A stretch of 64,000 bases of DNA from Paraglaciecola mesophila KMM 241 (lineage in GTDB: Bacteria > Pseudomonadota > Gammaproteobacteria > Enterobacterales > Alteromonadaceae): contig NZ_BAEP01000023.1 of NCBI RefSeq assembly GCF_000315015.1, positions 124,001 through 188,000 of the forward strand, in the 5' to 3' direction. Shown here piece after piece: positions 21,972 to 31,047 of the stretch. The first letter of the stretch is position 1. Every line of letters starts with the position of its first letter. The notes under the pieces are model-generated. The model did not search any database, was not told where the DNA came from, and was given only the letters and a program-made list of their open reading frames with translations. The position numbers and the translations under genes are program-made.

Positions 21972-23144
21972 ATGAATCGTAAATGTGTTGCCTTGGGTCT
22001 TATTATACTGTCGTTGGCAGCGTGCCAGAAGGCGCAGCAATCGTCTGATATATCGCCTGTTGTACCAGCTAACAATCCCGAAATAGCCGATGGAAACATG
22101 ATTGTGAAAGGGCAATGGATCACTGAAGTTAATGGTGATGTGATGCTTGACCCGCAAACATCCGGTCTAACGGTATGGAAAGACAAGCTTATCTCGTTAA
22201 GTGATAGAAGTGCAGATGTATCACAGCGCATGCAATTGCATGTTATTTCGCCTGAAACGGCTCAGCTTGCACCCGGTACAATGGCGTTTACCCTAAGTGA
22301 TAATGTGAAGGACAGTTGTTTCGCTAGTTATATTCAGGGCAACCCTGATTTAGAGGCACTGGTGGCGGTTCCTGATGAGTCAGGCGTATTTTTAACCATT
22401 ACCGAAGATGCCAGCGATCATAAGGGCCTTAGCGAAAAATGCGCCGCGCAATTTGGCGAGTCAGGCTCTGTGGAATATCCCTTTGTGCTTATTCGCCTTG
22501 AAGTGCAAGACGATGACTCGGTGATGATGACCCATGCGCGGCCTTTAACGTTTGCCGCCTCGTTTAATTTGGGTAACTTCCCTAATGATGGCATTGAAGG
22601 TTTAGCACTTGGCCGCGATGGGCAGTTGTATTTTGGCCTAGAAAAAGACGCAGGGAGTCATGCACGTATTTTCACTACAAGGATTACAGCCGAAACTTGG
22701 CTGCAAGAGGGGTTTATTGCCATCGAAGATACTCAGGTTAAATTGCCTATTTTTAAACACGGTAATCACCCTATCAATGCGCTGGAGATATATGAACGCG
22801 AGGGCAAGGAATACCTTTTCGCAGCAGCGCGAAACGATGAGAAGCTTTGGCTGGTGGACTTGGCTGGTCAACAAGACACCTTGATTATAGATTTAGACTT
22901 CTATGCCCCAGTAGATGATCCTGACGAAAAATGCCCTGCTTGGGAGTTAATGGCTAACGGTTCGATCGAGGGCTTAACGATTATTGATGACACTCTGTGG
23001 ATGGTGAACGACCCGTGGAAAGCAGTTTATTTAAGTAATATTCAATGTGAACAGAACCGCGCCAAATTCGAAAAAATGGCGCCTTTATTGTTTAGCTTAC
23101 CCATTCAAGATGCATGGTTTACCCAAGATAGCGACGCGCGCTAA
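21972..23144 (+). CDS. Lipoprotein with esterase-like phytase-type propeller
   Basis: This 390-residue protein begins with a lipoprotein signal ending Leu-Ala-Ala-Cys (Cys at about residue 18). The mature part contains Asn-Asp-Gly-Ile-Glu-Gly-Leu-Ala-Leu-Gly-Arg-Asp-Gly-Gln-Leu-Tyr-Phe-Gly-Leu-Glu-Lys and a second Gly-Ser-Ile-Glu-Gly-Leu-Thr. These acidic Gly-Ile-Glu-Gly-Leu repeats are typical of esterase-like-phytase or SdiA-regulated beta-propellers. Substrate and activity are unknown. Its 3' end overlaps msrA by 4 bp in the convergent direction. Confidence 0.6.
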   Translation: MNRKCVALGLIILSLAACQKAQQSSDISPVVPANNPEIADGNMIVKGQWITEVNGDVMLDPQTSGLTVWKDKLISLSDRSADVSQRMQLHVISPETAQLAPGTMAFTLSDNVKDSCFASYIQGNPDLEALVAVPDESGVFLTITEDASDHKGLSEKCAAQFGESGSVEYPFVLIRLEVQDDDSVMMTHARPLTFAASFNLGNFPNDGIEGLALGRDGQLYFGLEKDAGSHARIFTTRITAETWLQEGFIAIEDTQVKLPIFKHGNHPINALEIYEREGKEYLFAAARNDEKLWLVDLAGQQDTLIIDLDFYAPVDDPDEKCPAWELMANGSIEGLTIIDDTLWMVNDPWKAVYLSNIQCEQNRAKFEKMAPLLFSLPIQDAWFTQDSDAR

Positions 23145-23683
23145 ACGCTTTTTAAGCGACTGGCGAATGTTTTCTTGAATTTCGCTAGTTTGGGTGCAAC
23201 CACCATGTTGCAATATTGATTCTGCGGATTATTGCTAAAGTAATCTTGGTGATAATCCTCTGCTTGATGATAATTATTTAGCTCGATGACTTCTGTCACT
23301 ACTGGGTCAGGCCAGATTTTCTCGTCGCTAATCTCTTGCAATATTTTTTCTGCAGCCTGTTTTTGTTGCTCATCATGATAGAAAATCGCACTTCGATACT
23401 GAGTGCCCACATCATTACCCTGACGGTTTAGCTGTGTAGGATTGTGTAAAGCGAAGAAAATCTCTAATACTTCACGATAGCTTAATTTGTCAGCATCAAA
23501 ATTTACCCGTACCACTTCAGCATGACCGGTTTCGCCGCTACAAACAGACTCATAGGTTGGATTCGGGCTTTGGCCACCGGCATAGGCACTAACTGCCAGT
23601 TCGACGCCCTCGACTGTATTAAATGCTGATTCTAAACACCAGAAACAGCCGCCGCCTAATGTGGCTTGTTGAATGTTCGCCAT
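23141..23683 (-). CDS. msrA: Peptide methionine-(S)-sulfoxide reductase MsrA
   Basis: This 180-residue enzyme repairs methionine-S-sulfoxide. The catalytic motif Gly-Gly-Cys-Phe-Trp-Cys has the nucleophile at Cys13, followed by Glu-Ser-Ala-Phe. Downstream hallmarks Tyr-Glu-Ser-Val-Cys-Ser-Gly-Glu-Thr-Gly-His-Ala-Glu and Tyr-His-Gln-Asp-Tyr are present. It is a stand-alone MsrA without a fused MsrB domain. Confidence 0.95.
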   Translation of the reverse strand: MANIQQATLGGGCFWCLESAFNTVEGVELAVSAYAGGQSPNPTYESVCSGETGHAEVVRVNFDADKLSYREVLEIFFALHNPTQLNRQGNDVGTQYRSAIFYHDEQQKQAAEKILQEISDEKIWPDPVVTEVIELNNYHQAEDYHQDYFSNNPQNQYCNMVVAPKLAKFKKTFASRLKSV

Positions 23684-23849
23684 GACTTATCTCACTTAAT
23701 TTCGTAGACCATTTTCATTAACCATTAATGTGGTTACATTGTTCTGTGTGTTCAAGGCCTATTGAGTAAACTATTTTTTTAGTGTGCACGTAATAAAACA
23801 CGTATATCAAAAAAATCGCCGCAAGTACGCATTAATTATAGAGGTGAGC

Positions 23850-24275
23850 ATGGCAATTCGGATTTTTTATGATGGCTATTGTCCTTTATGCTTAGCCGAA
23901 ATGAATAAGCTAAAAGCTTATGACAAAGACCACAATATTGAGTTTGTGGACATACAACTGGCGAGTTTTACCAAGGACTACCCAAGCTTAAATTGGCACG
24001 ATTTGAATGCACGCATTCATGTACAAAAAATGAATGGCGAAATGGTCACAGGGCTAGATGCGACCTATCTGGCATGGGATACGATTGGTAAAGGCTGGTT
24101 GTATGGCTGGATGCGCTGGCCGATTATTCGCTGGTTTGCAGACGGGTTTTACGCATTCTTCGCTCGTCATCGTTACACTATTTCTTATGTGCTTACCGGT
24201 AAAAAACGTTGTGATACCTGTGCTGTTTCAGCAACTACAAAAGACAGTGTGAAGAGTAAAGGCGAAGACAAATGA
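23850..24275 (+). CDS. DCC-family thiol-disulfide oxidoreductase-like protein (DUF393)
   Basis: This 141-residue protein starts Met-Ala-Ile-Arg-Ile-Phe-Tyr-Asp-Gly-Tyr-Cys-Pro-Leu-Cys, the Asp-x-x-Cys-x-x-Cys signature of the DCC family, which is predicted to be thioredoxin-like. The start at 23850 has a strong GAGGTGAGC Shine-Dalgarno and gives the family N-terminus; an upstream ATG at 23784 adds 22 residues not expected. Its stop overlaps the following SDR gene by 4 bp (ATGA), so the two are co-translated. Confidence 0.8.
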   Translation: MAIRIFYDGYCPLCLAEMNKLKAYDKDHNIEFVDIQLASFTKDYPSLNWHDLNARIHVQKMNGEMVTGLDATYLAWDTIGKGWLYGWMRWPIIRWFADGFYAFFARHRYTISYVLTGKKRCDTCAVSATTKDSVKSKGEDK

Positions 24276-25033
24276 CACAAAAAGGCAATGCATTAGTTAT
24301 TGGTGCGTCAGGCGGGCTGGGCCGTGAGGTATATAGGCAATTGCTGGCGTCAGGACAATACGAAACCGTGTACGGTATTTCGCGTCAAGTAACTCAAAAG
24401 CCAAGTGCTGATATTTCATACTTTGTGAAAGGAGCCAAATTAATCGAGCTCGATTATACCAAAGAGTCCGCAGTAGCTGATTTTTGTCACGGCCTTGTAC
24501 ACCAAGGGCAGTTTACACGCATAATTTGTTGTAGCGGGGTTCTACATGGCGTGACTGATAACGGCGTTAAGCTTCATCCAGAAAAACGGTTGGAAGAATT
24601 ATCAGCCGATACGTTGAGTGCTTATTTTGCCACGAACACCGTGCTCCCTGCGCTTTGGTTACGATACTTGTTGCCTTTAGTTAAAGGTTCGTTATCTGCT
24701 GATGTGAGCTTTTTCAGCGCTAGGGTAGGCAGTATTGAAGATAATAATTTAGGCGGCTGGTACGGTTATCGCGCGAGTAAAGCAGCGCTGAACATGTTGG
24801 TAAAAACCGCACAGGTTGAATATCAGCGGCGAGCTAAAAATGTCACTTTGGTGTGTTATCACCCTGGCACGGTCGACACCCCTTTGTCTGAGCCTTTTCA
24901 AAACAACGTTAAACCGGAAAAACTGTTCACCAGTGAATTCAGTGTGTCTCGTTTGTTGCTACATTTATCCACTGTTCAACCAGATAAAGGCCCTTATTTT
25001 ATCGATTGGGACGGCAAAGAGATCCCGTGGTGA
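24272..25033 (+). CDS. Short-chain dehydrogenase/reductase
   Basis: This 253-residue Rossmann-fold protein has Gly-Ala-Ser-Gly-Gly-Leu-Gly at the N-terminal nucleotide-binding loop (about 9-15), a Cys-Cys-Ser-Gly-Val-Leu segment in place of the usual Asn-Asn-Ala-Gly, and the catalytic Tyr-x-x-x-Lys in Tyr-Arg-Ala-Ser-Lys-Ala-Ala. It resembles the CsgA/YkfF-like group, with substrate unknown. It forms a two-gene unit with the DCC-family protein. Confidence 0.8.
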   Translation: MTQKGNALVIGASGGLGREVYRQLLASGQYETVYGISRQVTQKPSADISYFVKGAKLIELDYTKESAVADFCHGLVHQGQFTRIICCSGVLHGVTDNGVKLHPEKRLEELSADTLSAYFATNTVLPALWLRYLLPLVKGSLSADVSFFSARVGSIEDNNLGGWYGYRASKAALNMLVKTAQVEYQRRAKNVTLVCYHPGTVDTPLSEPFQNNVKPEKLFTSEFSVSRLLLHLSTVQPDKGPYFIDWDGKEIPW

Positions 25034-25173
25034 AAAGGCCAATTAACAACTTGTAAATATTTTGTGCGCCTGAGGCTTTCCGTGAATACATGTGAGCGAA
25101 GACTTTTCAATTATCTGCTGTTAACATCCGTGCATTATTATAAAAACATATAACAACAATAAAGGATGTCTTT

Positions 25174-26595
25174 ATGGGCGCACCTCGCGAACAGTTTGGC
25201 TCTCGTTTAGGTTTTATTCTCGCGGCTGCAGGCTCTGCAGTTGGGATCGGAAATATGGTTGGATTTCCGGTTGCTGCAACAAAAAACGGTGGTGGTGCTT
25301 TTTTGCTAATGTACGCCATCTTCGTCGCATTTATCTGTTTACCTGTGATGTTAGCCGAGATGTCGGTAGGACGAGCTAGCCGCAAAGATCCGCTTGGGGC
25401 ATACAATGTGTTATCCGACGGTCAGCGTCACTGGAAGATAGCAGGCTGGCTTGCCACCATTACCCCTTTCATGATTGCCATCTTCTACTTGGTACTCACG
25501 GTGTGGATTTTTGGCTACCTGGTGCAATGTATCTTGGGTAACCTTGATGTGTTGGCTGACCCTAGCACGTTCGGGGTGTTCATTAACGGCTACGAGCTGT
25601 TTTACTACATGATCGGTGTGCTGATTATTGTGTATATGATCTTGCAAGGAGGGGTGAAACAGGGCATTGAGAAAGCCGCTAAGTTAATGATGCCGACTTT
25701 ATTTGTGATGTTAATTGGCTTGGTGATCTTTGTTTTAACCTTAGACAACGCATTTGAGGGGGTGAAGTACTACCTTATTCCTGACTTCAATAAAATTGAT
25801 GCCGCTGTGGTAAGTGCTGCTTTATCTCAAGCATTCTTTTCGCTATCCCTGGGGATGGGAATAATGCTGACGTACGGCTCATATCTCGATAAACATGCCG
25901 ACGTGCCGGGCTCTGCAAAGCTTGTTGCCTTAATGGATACTGCTGTTGCATTCATTGCTGGCCTATTGATTTTACCGGCTGTGTTTTCATTTAATCCCAA
26001 TACTGATACCGAAAGTTTGAGCGATTCATCCGTGGGCATGATCTTTACTTTCTTACCAAAAATCTTCTTGGCTTTGCAAGGCACCATTGGTTACACAGGC
26101 GCGAGTATTGTCGCTAGCTTGTTTTTCTTATTAGTGTTTTTTGCTGCTATTACATCTTTGGTTTCTATTTTTGAAGTGCCGGTTTCAGCCTTGATGGAAG
26201 ATAAAGGCTATAGCCGTAAAAAGTCATTGGCTATCTTAGGTGGATTACTTGTGGTGATGTCGATTGCAGCTGCCACTTCTTTCGGTATTTCTACTTTCTT
26301 CACAGAGTTTCTGACCTACGCAGGCCAGACAAAATCTGTGTTTGATGTGATCATTGATGTGTTCTACGACACGATATTGCCCTTTAACGGTCTTTTAGTG
26401 TGTTTGTTTGTTATTTACCGCTGGAAGAAAAGTAACTTGAACACTGAGCTAGATTTAGGCGCGCCAAAATTCGCCAATAGTTGGTTCGAAAAATACGTTA
26501 ACTTTTCTTTGGGTACCTTTATTCCGGTTATTCTACTCTTGGTCTTTATTAATACTGTGGCGCTTAAGTATTTTGGAAGTGCGTTAATCGGTTAA
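25174..26595 (+). CDS. Sodium-dependent transporter, NSS/SNF family
   Basis: This 473-residue protein has 11-12 membrane helices. TM1 has the NSS signature Ala-Ala-Ala-Gly-Ser-Ala-Val-Gly-Ile-Gly-Asn-Met-Val-Gly-Phe-Pro, which forms the sodium and substrate sites of LeuT-like symporters. The TM6-TM8 region is also recognisable (Ser-Gln-Ala-Phe-Phe-Ser-Leu-Ser-Leu-Gly-Met-Gly). It probably imports an amino acid or amine, but the substrate cannot be deduced. An AAAGGA Shine-Dalgarno precedes the ATG and a strong hairpin follows the stop. Confidence 0.88.
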   Translation: MGAPREQFGSRLGFILAAAGSAVGIGNMVGFPVAATKNGGGAFLLMYAIFVAFICLPVMLAEMSVGRASRKDPLGAYNVLSDGQRHWKIAGWLATITPFMIAIFYLVLTVWIFGYLVQCILGNLDVLADPSTFGVFINGYELFYYMIGVLIIVYMILQGGVKQGIEKAAKLMMPTLFVMLIGLVIFVLTLDNAFEGVKYYLIPDFNKIDAAVVSAALSQAFFSLSLGMGIMLTYGSYLDKHADVPGSAKLVALMDTAVAFIAGLLILPAVFSFNPNTDTESLSDSSVGMIFTFLPKIFLALQGTIGYTGASIVASLFFLLVFFAAITSLVSIFEVPVSALMEDKGYSRKKSLAILGGLLVVMSIAAATSFGISTFFTEFLTYAGQTKSVFDVIIDVFYDTILPFNGLLVCLFVIYRWKKSNLNTELDLGAPKFANSWFEKYVNFSLGTFIPVILLLVFINTVALKYFGSALIG

Positions 26596-26638
26596 GCGAG
26601 ATAGTCAAAAAGGCACTTAATATTTCACTATTTGAAAG

Positions 26639-26669
26639 CTATAACACTCGCAGATTGCGAGTGTTATAG
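26639..26669. terminator. Strong hairpin between convergent NSS and YeeZ-like genes
   Basis: A perfect 14-bp inverted repeat (26639-26652 and 26656-26669) with a 3-base loop overlaps the stop codon of the minus-strand gene. T-runs are lacking, but the position and stem strength fit a shared terminator. Confidence 0.65.
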
Positions 26670-27515
26670 CATGTCGTAAGGACTAGGATAGTTAAGATGC
26701 ATGGCGAGTTTGTTTAGCGTATATTCTGGGTTGAGTTGCTTTCCTGAGCATGCTTTTTGTTCTTCTGAGAACACTGGTTCCGCTAGCCCTAGCTGCTTTG
26801 CAGCCCAGCTGTAATAGTCGTTGCGGGTGGGATGTACTTGCGCTGATAGATGCAGTGTCTCTCCCCATATCCCACGGTTGATGATGTGCTCAATAGCGAG
26901 GATAACATCCTGCTGGTGGACCAGATTGACTACTTGGCTTGCTCCGCTTAAATCTAATTTACCCGCTAAAAACTTGGCAGGGTGGCGCTTTGGGCCGACT
27001 AATCCTGCTAGGCGTAATATAGTCGTGGTTTGAGGTATGTTTTGTTGTATGAATTGCTCTATCGCGCAATGGGCGCGCGCCGATTCGGTACTCGGGTTCA
27101 GTTGGCTGTTTTCCGTTATTTCCCCTTCAACATCGCCATAAACCGCACTGGTGCTAATGAAAATAAGTTTAGCGCTTTGTTCAATGCAGGTTTGGTGGAT
27201 AAGGGCACACATGTCGCTGACAAACTGTTCGCTGGCCTGGGGATTGTTCGCAAGATTTCTGCGCCCAGGGGGAATATTGATCACGACTATATCATTATTG
27301 AGTAGAGGGCTATCGGCGGCTTTATCTTGCAAAGCGTCGCCTAAGATAAAGTGACGGCCCTGCAGACCTTGAGCGTGGATGGTTGCCATGGATGCTTCGC
27401 TGCGACAGGTCACCTGAATCTCAAGCGCAGCTTCGTTGGTATTCGTAGACTTTTTGCTTAGTGCAACTGCGAGAGGCTGGCCTAACCAGCCGCCTCCAAA
27501 AATAGTTATTTTCAT
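26664..27515 (-). CDS. NAD(P)-dependent epimerase/dehydratase-like protein (YeeZ-type SDR)
   Basis: This 283-residue extended SDR protein has the N-terminal Rossmann motif Ile-Phe-Gly-Gly-Gly-Trp-Leu-Gly-Gln-Pro-Leu-Ala. It also has Ile-Phe-Ile-Ser-Thr-Ser-Ala-Val-Tyr-Gly-Asp-Val-Glu-Gly and Leu-Arg-Leu-Ala-Gly-Leu-Val-Gly-Pro-Lys-Arg-His-Pro. These match the YeeZ group of uncharacterised nucleoside-diphosphate-sugar epimerase-like proteins. The usual Tyr-x-x-x-Lys is not evident, so activity may be altered. Confidence 0.75.
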   Translation of the reverse strand: MKITIFGGGWLGQPLAVALSKKSTNTNEAALEIQVTCRSEASMATIHAQGLQGRHFILGDALQDKAADSPLLNNDIVVINIPPGRRNLANNPQASEQFVSDMCALIHQTCIEQSAKLIFISTSAVYGDVEGEITENSQLNPSTESARAHCAIEQFIQQNIPQTTTILRLAGLVGPKRHPAKFLAGKLDLSGASQVVNLVHQQDVILAIEHIINRGIWGETLHLSAQVHPTRNDYYSWAAKQLGLAEPVFSEEQKACSGKQLNPEYTLNKLAMHLNYPSPYDML

Positions 27516-27602
27516 AGTGCTCTTTGTTCTTCGTTATTGTGCTTAGCCTTTGTGACCTAGCCAGTGTGAATTCGTCTCGAAATATATATCAGCTTGGTCA
27601 AT

Positions 27603-28382
27603 TTACATCGCGTAGCCTTTTACCTGAAGCACGTCCATGTCTGCGAGTTGGGGTACTTCATTTTGCAGTTTTTCTTCTAAGCGATCGATATTGGCTAAAC
27701 TAGCACAAAGTACCTCTGCGCGAGCTTCTAATGCTTCACCGTCTTTATCAAACTTGTTTTCGATATTGTTCGCAAAGCTCTCCATACGTTGCTCGAAGTC
27801 ATCCACATCGCCACCATTGAACATTAACTCACTGCCAATTGTGATCATGATTTGGCCTATTGAGTGGGCAACAATGGTTTCTATCGCTTGCTCAAACTTT
27901 TCTTCAAACCCTTCGCTTAGAAACTGGCCATCGTTAAAGTGGGCTGAATTTAAACGTACTGAGCCATCATCGGCATAAAAGCTTTGGTCGAGTTCACGCT
28001 TTAACGCGTCGAGTTGTGCGGTGATGTCCGCTACAACGGAGTTATTCTCGCCGAGTAACTGGGTGAATGTCTCGTTTAGGGCATAACTTGCTAGCTCGAT
28101 AGCATCTGATGCGATATTGGCTGCCATAGGGACCGCGGATGCAATACCGTCATAAAATTCATTCAATTGTTGTTGTTGGCTGTCAGAAAGGTGGGTTTGT
28201 GTGCCATTGACATAAAGCTGCTTACTTTGATTGATCACTATTGTGTTGTCTTGCTCAGTGGTTAATGTCAGCACTTGGTTTTCTAACTGTAAACCACCGT
28301 TAAACTCGACATCGCATTGTTGCTCTGCAGCAACCACAGTGCTGCTAACCAACATCGCGCTACAAAAAATAAAATTACGCAT
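27603..28382 (-). CDS. yggN: YggN/DUF2884-family periplasmic protein
   Basis: This protein of about 259 residues starts at the ATG at 28382, which has an AAGGA Shine-Dalgarno and gives a clean signal peptide (Met-Arg-Asn-Phe-Ile-Phe-Cys-Ser-Ala to Val-Ala-Ala). A longer frame to 28445 is unlikely. Features typical of YggN/DUF2884 are Cys-Asp-Val-Glu-Phe-Asn-Gly-Gly-Leu, a helical centre, and a C-terminal segment with Leu-Cys-Ala-Ser-Leu-Ala. Function unknown. Confidence 0.75.
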   Translation of the reverse strand: MRNFIFCSAMLVSSTVVAAEQQCDVEFNGGLQLENQVLTLTTEQDNTIVINQSKQLYVNGTQTHLSDSQQQQLNEFYDGIASAVPMAANIASDAIELASYALNETFTQLLGENNSVVADITAQLDALKRELDQSFYADDGSVRLNSAHFNDGQFLSEGFEEKFEQAIETIVAHSIGQIMITIGSELMFNGGDVDDFEQRMESFANNIENKFDKDGEALEARAEVLCASLANIDRLEEKLQNEVPQLADMDVLQVKGYAM

Positions 28383-28665
28383 CGCTTTATTCCTTTTATT
28401 TACATTCGGCTTTTTAATTGGATTGATCAGGATCCTTCTTGGCATGAGTACAGCAAAGGTTGCGCCAGTTTATAAATTACCAATTTAAACAATTAGTTAT
28501 GTAATTCACCAAACTCTTACTTGCTTTGTATTTGTTATTTTATAAGTGAAAACACTAATAGTTAGGCAATTTCACCAGCCTATGTTTTCTCTCGTAATTT
28601 GGTATATAATTCCGCCATTATTTGTGTGGGCTTTTAGATTGATTTTATTATTTTGAGGAAGAGTA

Positions 28666-28866
28666 ATGGGTAATTGGACTGATGCAATCTTGTTTGGTTT
28701 TGGTTTGGTGGCGTTCGTATTGGGTGTTACCAGCATTATTATGGGCTTTATTGCCCAGCCAGTTGAGCAAGGTGATGTGATGAAATCACGTGTTGAATAT
28801 GGTTTTTTCGGTGTATCTGGTGTGGTGTTGTTCTTATTATTCTTATACGCATTGACTGTAGGCTAA
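28666..28866 (+). CDS. Small two-helix membrane protein
   Basis: This 66-residue protein has two hydrophobic helices (about 8-30 and 47-65) joined by a charged loop, and opens Met-Gly-Asn-Trp-Thr-Asp-Ala. A GAGGAAGAG Shine-Dalgarno is well placed, and a TATAAT-like -10 appears in the AT-rich upstream DNA (around 28605). I do not recognise the family. It is convergent with the MscS-type gene. Confidence 0.65.
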   Translation: MGNWTDAILFGFGLVAFVLGVTSIIMGFIAQPVEQGDVMKSRVEYGFFGVSGVVLFLLFLYALTVG

Positions 28867-28902
28867 TTACCTACAGCCAATTACGTAGATATACATGAAA
28901 AC

Positions 28903-30147
28903 TTAGTGAGGCCTATCACTTATACGCTGATAGGCTCTTAGTCCAAAGACTGGCAGCATTGCCAGTGCATGATCGAATATATCCCCTTGAATACCTTCGT
29001 AGGCTATCCAATCTTTGTTAGCGCTAAAACAATATATCTCTAATGGTAAGCCTAATTCAGTGGGCGGCAGTTGGCGCACCATTAATGTCATATCTTGGTT
29101 AACGCTAGGGTGATGGCGTAAGTAGGAAACCAAATAAGCGCGCAAGGTGCCTATATTGGTTAAACGACGGCTGTTTAATAAATCTTGAATATCAATTTTT
29201 TGCTCTTGATTATAGGCGTCTAATTCGGCACGTTTCTTTTCTATATACTGATTGATGTAACGAATTTTGCGAAAATCGTCGAGCATTTCTTGATCACAAA
29301 ATTTAATGCTATTTACATCAATGTATATCGAGCGTTTGATCCTACGACCTGCAGACTCTGACATGCCGCGCCAGTTCTTCATTGAATCTGTTATCAAACT
29401 ATAAGTCGGGACGGTGGAAATAGTCTTATCCCAGTTCTGAACTTTTACTGTAGTAAGGCCGACCTGTAAAACCGTTCCGTCAGCGCCATATTTAGGTAGC
29501 TCTACCCAATCTCCGGTATTCACCATGCGGTTGGCCGCAATCTGAATACCCGCTACAAAGCCTAAAATGGTGTCCTTAAATAACAGTAAAAGGATCGCAG
29601 TAACCGCACCTAAACCGGATAGCAGTAATAGCGGTGACTTATCAAGTAAGCTGGAAATGATCAGTAAACCGGCCACAATGACGACAAAAAGCTTACCTAC
29701 CTGGATGAAGCCAGTAACAGGAGCGCGCTTTGCTAATTCAGAGGCGTTGTAGATGTCTTCTACCGTGTTAAGTAATGCACTGCTCGCTGCTACAGCTGCA
29801 ATCAGCATATAAATGACAGCGATTTTTTGTAATGCGGAGTACAGTATTGGGTCTTCTACTAACATGCTGCTGCATAAGTAAATCACCATGGCCGGTACGA
29901 TATGGGCGATACGTCTGAACACACCGTGTTCGTGAAGCTCATCGTCTATCTTATTTTTACTGTTAAACACCAAGCGCGTTAACCGACCTGTTAACGCTAT
30001 ACGTACTAATCTGAAACTGAGCCAAGCTAAGCACATCAACAGTGTGACTGCGGTGATCGCAAATATTGCACCGTCGTTTTTCACAGAAAGGCCAAGGTAT
30101 TGATAACCTTGAATGATGTATTCACTTAATTGCGCGTTTCTCTCCAC
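28903..30147 (-). CDS. Mechanosensitive channel of the MscS family (YbdG-like)
   Basis: This 414-residue protein has about five N-terminal membrane helices and then the MscS pore helix region (Leu-Leu-Ser-Gly-Leu-Gly-Ala-Val-Thr-Ala-Ile-Leu-Leu-Leu-Leu-Phe). The beta domain has Asn-Thr-Gly-Asp-Trp-Val-Glu-Leu and Gly-Thr-Val-Leu-Gln-Val-Gly-Leu-Thr-Thr-Val-Lys-Val-Gln-Asn-Trp-Asp-Lys-Thr. The length and this beta-domain text fit YbdG/MscM. It is the last gene of a minus-strand unit in which the acyltransferase stop codon directly abuts its start. Confidence 0.85.
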   Translation of the reverse strand: MERNAQLSEYIIQGYQYLGLSVKNDGAIFAITAVTLLMCLAWLSFRLVRIALTGRLTRLVFNSKNKIDDELHEHGVFRRIAHIVPAMVIYLCSSMLVEDPILYSALQKIAVIYMLIAAVAASSALLNTVEDIYNASELAKRAPVTGFIQVGKLFVVIVAGLLIISSLLDKSPLLLLSGLGAVTAILLLLFKDTILGFVAGIQIAANRMVNTGDWVELPKYGADGTVLQVGLTTVKVQNWDKTISTVPTYSLITDSMKNWRGMSESAGRRIKRSIYIDVNSIKFCDQEMLDDFRKIRYINQYIEKKRAELDAYNQEQKIDIQDLLNSRRLTNIGTLRAYLVSYLRHHPSVNQDMTLMVRQLPPTELGLPLEIYCFSANKDWIAYEGIQGDIFDHALAMLPVFGLRAYQRISDRPH

Positions 30148-31044
30148 TTACTGATCTCCGGATAACAGGTTTATTTGTGTGTCTTTGTGGGTCCATCGTG
30201 CATTCAACCAGGTTTGAAAACCTTGCTTAAAATCTTCATCATTGAAGTAGTCGCCGATAATGTCTGCTTGTACAGGAGCAACGGTCACGCGAAGTATCAC
30301 TCTTCCTAGGCGCCCGGTGAGCATGTTGAGCATGGGGCGTTGAGGGTTATCCGGGTACATAATCGTGACATCTAAAATACCGGTGAATAATTCCCCCATC
30401 GCTGCAAGAGTAAACGCAATTCCCCCGGCTTTGGGCGGTAACAAATGGGTGAATGGGCTCTTACGATACAGATGCTTTTGTTGAGTAAAGCGACTGCCCT
30501 CTACAAAGTTAATCACTGTGGTGGGGCAGCTTCTGAATTTTTCACATGAACGCTTAGTCGTTTGAATGTCTTTGCCTTTTAAGTGCGGTTTTTTCTCAAC
30601 AAATTCGCGGCTATATCTTTGCATAAAGGGCATGTCTAACGCCCACGCGCCTAAGCCCACAAAAGGTAACCAAATCAATTCTTTCTTTAAGAAAAATTTA
30701 GGTGCAGGGATTTTGTCCGCGGCGAAGTCGACCAACAAGATAATATCTAACCAACTTAAGTGATTTGGCATCATTAAATACCAATGTTCTTTACTTAGCT
30801 CCCCGTCGATTTGAACATCGAATTGTACAGGGTTAAATAAGCGGATTAGGCGCACACTGATAACGCCAAAGGCGCATAACATGAAATCGAGCACAGGATT
30901 AAAAGCGCGTGAGATGAATGCGAATGGCAGTACAAACTTAAGCAGTCCTAAGCAGATGATCAGTATTGCCCAGAAAGACAAATTAATAAGCTGAAGGCTA
31001 AGGTGAAGCGGAAAAATAAACATTCCGCGCAGTACAGATAGCAT
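30148..31044 (-). CDS. Lysophospholipid acyltransferase (PlsC-like, YihG type), copy 2
   Basis: This 298-residue membrane acyltransferase has motif I Asn-His-Leu-Ser-Trp-Leu-Asp, motif II around Pro-Phe-Met-Gln-Arg-Tyr-Ser-Arg, and motif III Phe-Val-Glu-Gly-Ser-Arg-Phe. It transfers an acyl chain to a lysophospholipid. It is a clear paralogue of the next gene upstream, sharing Lys-Lys-Glu-Leu-Ile-Trp-x-Pro-Phe and Pro-His-Leu-Lys-Gly-Lys-Asp. Only 3 bp separate the two genes. Confidence 0.85.
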   Translation of the reverse strand: MLSVLRGMFIFPLHLSLQLINLSFWAILIICLGLLKFVLPFAFISRAFNPVLDFMLCAFGVISVRLIRLFNPVQFDVQIDGELSKEHWYLMMPNHLSWLDIILLVDFAADKIPAPKFFLKKELIWLPFVGLGAWALDMPFMQRYSREFVEKKPHLKGKDIQTTKRSCEKFRSCPTTVINFVEGSRFTQQKHLYRKSPFTHLLPPKAGGIAFTLAAMGELFTGILDVTIMYPDNPQRPMLNMLTGRLGRVILRVTVAPVQADIIGDYFNDEDFKQGFQTWLNARWTHKDTQINLLSGDQ

Positions 31045-31047
31045 CCT